Part shown: one piece after another, positions 63,663 through 64,000 of the stretch
Position numbering within the stretch: position 1 is the first letter of the stretch
Layout: each line of letters opens with the position of its first letter
NCBI RefSeq assembly: GCF_020091405.1
Contig: NZ_CP081903.1
Location: 4,278,501-4,342,500, forward strand
Reading direction: 5' to 3'
DNA from: Bacteroides cellulosilyticus
GTDB lineage: Bacteria; Bacteroidota; Bacteroidia; Bacteroidales; Bacteroidaceae
Length of the DNA stretch: 64,000 nt
Notes under the pieces: model-generated
The model's input: the letters and a program-made list of their open reading frames with translations, nothing else
The model's database searches: none
Told to the model about the DNA's origin: nothing
Position numbers and translations under genes: made by a program

Positions 63663-64000
63663 ATGGCTGAAACAAGAACTTACAAGAACGAGCTGGACCT
63701 GAAGGCCTACCTCAACGAACTGACCCCTGACATCGACACGGACTACACCGTGAAAGTAAACACCAAAGAGCAAACGTTGACTGATGACGACATTGCTGCC
63801 GACGTGGCTCTGTTGAGCGGCAAGTACAACAAAAGCGAAATCCGTCACCTCTTCGACCTCCAGGCGCAGGCCGTGGCCGCAGCCGTCGCCAGCGGTTACA
63901 ACATCGCCACGCAGCTGTGCTACGTGCAACCCATGGCCAGCGGTGTCATCATGGAAGAAGAACTCTCTATCCCGGTGGACCGCGAGAAAGTGAAAGTCTA
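63663..64000 (+). CDS. HU-like DNA-binding domain protein (partial, cut by window end)
   Basis: The first 112 residues are readable: they start MAETRTYKNELDLKAYLNEL, continue to LLSGKYNKSEIRHLFDLQ, then AVASGYNIATQL and ASGVIMEEELSIPVD. The helix pair followed by strands resembles the N-terminal HU-type module of Bacteroides proteins that also carry a DUF4469-like domain. It is probably a nucleoid or phage/island-associated DNA-binding protein. The codons are clearly richer in C and G than those of the pectin genes, as in highly expressed or transferred genes. It lies outside the palindromic element and is unlikely to belong to the pectin locus. Confidence 0.6.
   Translation, partial: MAETRTYKNELDLKAYLNELTPDIDTDYTVKVNTKEQTLTDDDIAADVALLSGKYNKSEIRHLFDLQAQAVAAAVASGYNIATQLCYVQPMASGVIMEEELSIPVDREKVKV

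Noticed and set aside
1..64000. tRNA, rRNA or riboswitch genes
   Set aside because: No tRNA-like cloverleaf, rRNA segment or recognised riboswitch core was noticed in the intergenic regions; small RNAs cannot be excluded by eye.

Overview
The window looks like the chromosome of a gut Bacteroides-type bacterium. It has two SusC/SusD pairs, a hybrid two-component regulator, many secreted glycosidases and lyases, Bacteroides-type -7 promoter elements (TAnnTTTG), an AT-leaning composition and SPII-type lipoproteins. The species cannot be fixed from the sequence alone.

Layout. (1) 1-6.7 kb: a co-directional membrane redox cluster with a di-haem oxidoreductase lipoprotein, an outer-membrane porin, a c-type cytochrome lipoprotein, a RidA/chorismatase-like protein and a fused ResB-CcsA cytochrome c maturation protein, closed by a strong terminator. 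(2) 6.9-11.9 kb: flavodoxin, a RelE/ParE-type toxin-antitoxin pair, an Fsr-type MFS exporter and a soluble PAS/GAF histidine kinase. (3) 12.0-63.4 kb: a very large pectin utilisation locus, with every gene on the + strand. Its left part has GH106, an Rpn nuclease, an SGNH esterase, a DUF5703 protein, GH2, an HTCS regulator, PL1 and a DUF6298-type protein. A central regulatory and scrap zone (33.4-36.2 kb) has an ECF sigma factor, a 77-residue FecR-like protein, a DUF6078 protein and a broken KilA-N gene. The right part has a TIM-barrel isomerase-like protein, SusC/SusD, a histidine phosphatase, a second SusC/SusD, PL1, DUF3826, GH43, a GH143-GH142 fusion, GH78, GH28 and a CE19-like esterase. 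The order PL1-DUF3826-GH43-GH143/GH142-GH78-GH28-esterase resembles, from memory, the rhamnogalacturonan-II locus of B. thetaiotaomicron (around BT1017-BT1023). (4) 63.66 kb to the end: the start of an HU-like DNA-binding protein, cut by the window edge.

Regulation is the most striking part. Nine copies of TGAKTAC-N16-CGTC, with an invariant 16-base spacer, lie upstream of GH106, the SGNH esterase, the first PL1, the FecR-like gene, the isomerase-like gene, both susC genes, the second PL1 and GH43. This has the layout of an ECF sigma -35/-10 promoter. The obvious reader is the ECF sigma factor encoded in the middle of the locus, whose own gene has a housekeeping -7 element instead. The FecR-like mini-protein directly behind it carries the motif, which suggests negative feedback. 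The proposed system is a pectin locus run as an ECF regulon, with a stand-alone, membrane-free anti-sigma and an HTCS also encoded inside the locus.

A 123-bp imperfect palindrome occurs once at each end of the locus (12.1 and 63.3 kb) in inverted orientation. At the left end it sits between the promoter motif and its gene. Several intergenic gaps hold short tandem arrays of 21-22 bp units with unrelated sequences; one of them is enclosed by a 23-bp inverted repeat.
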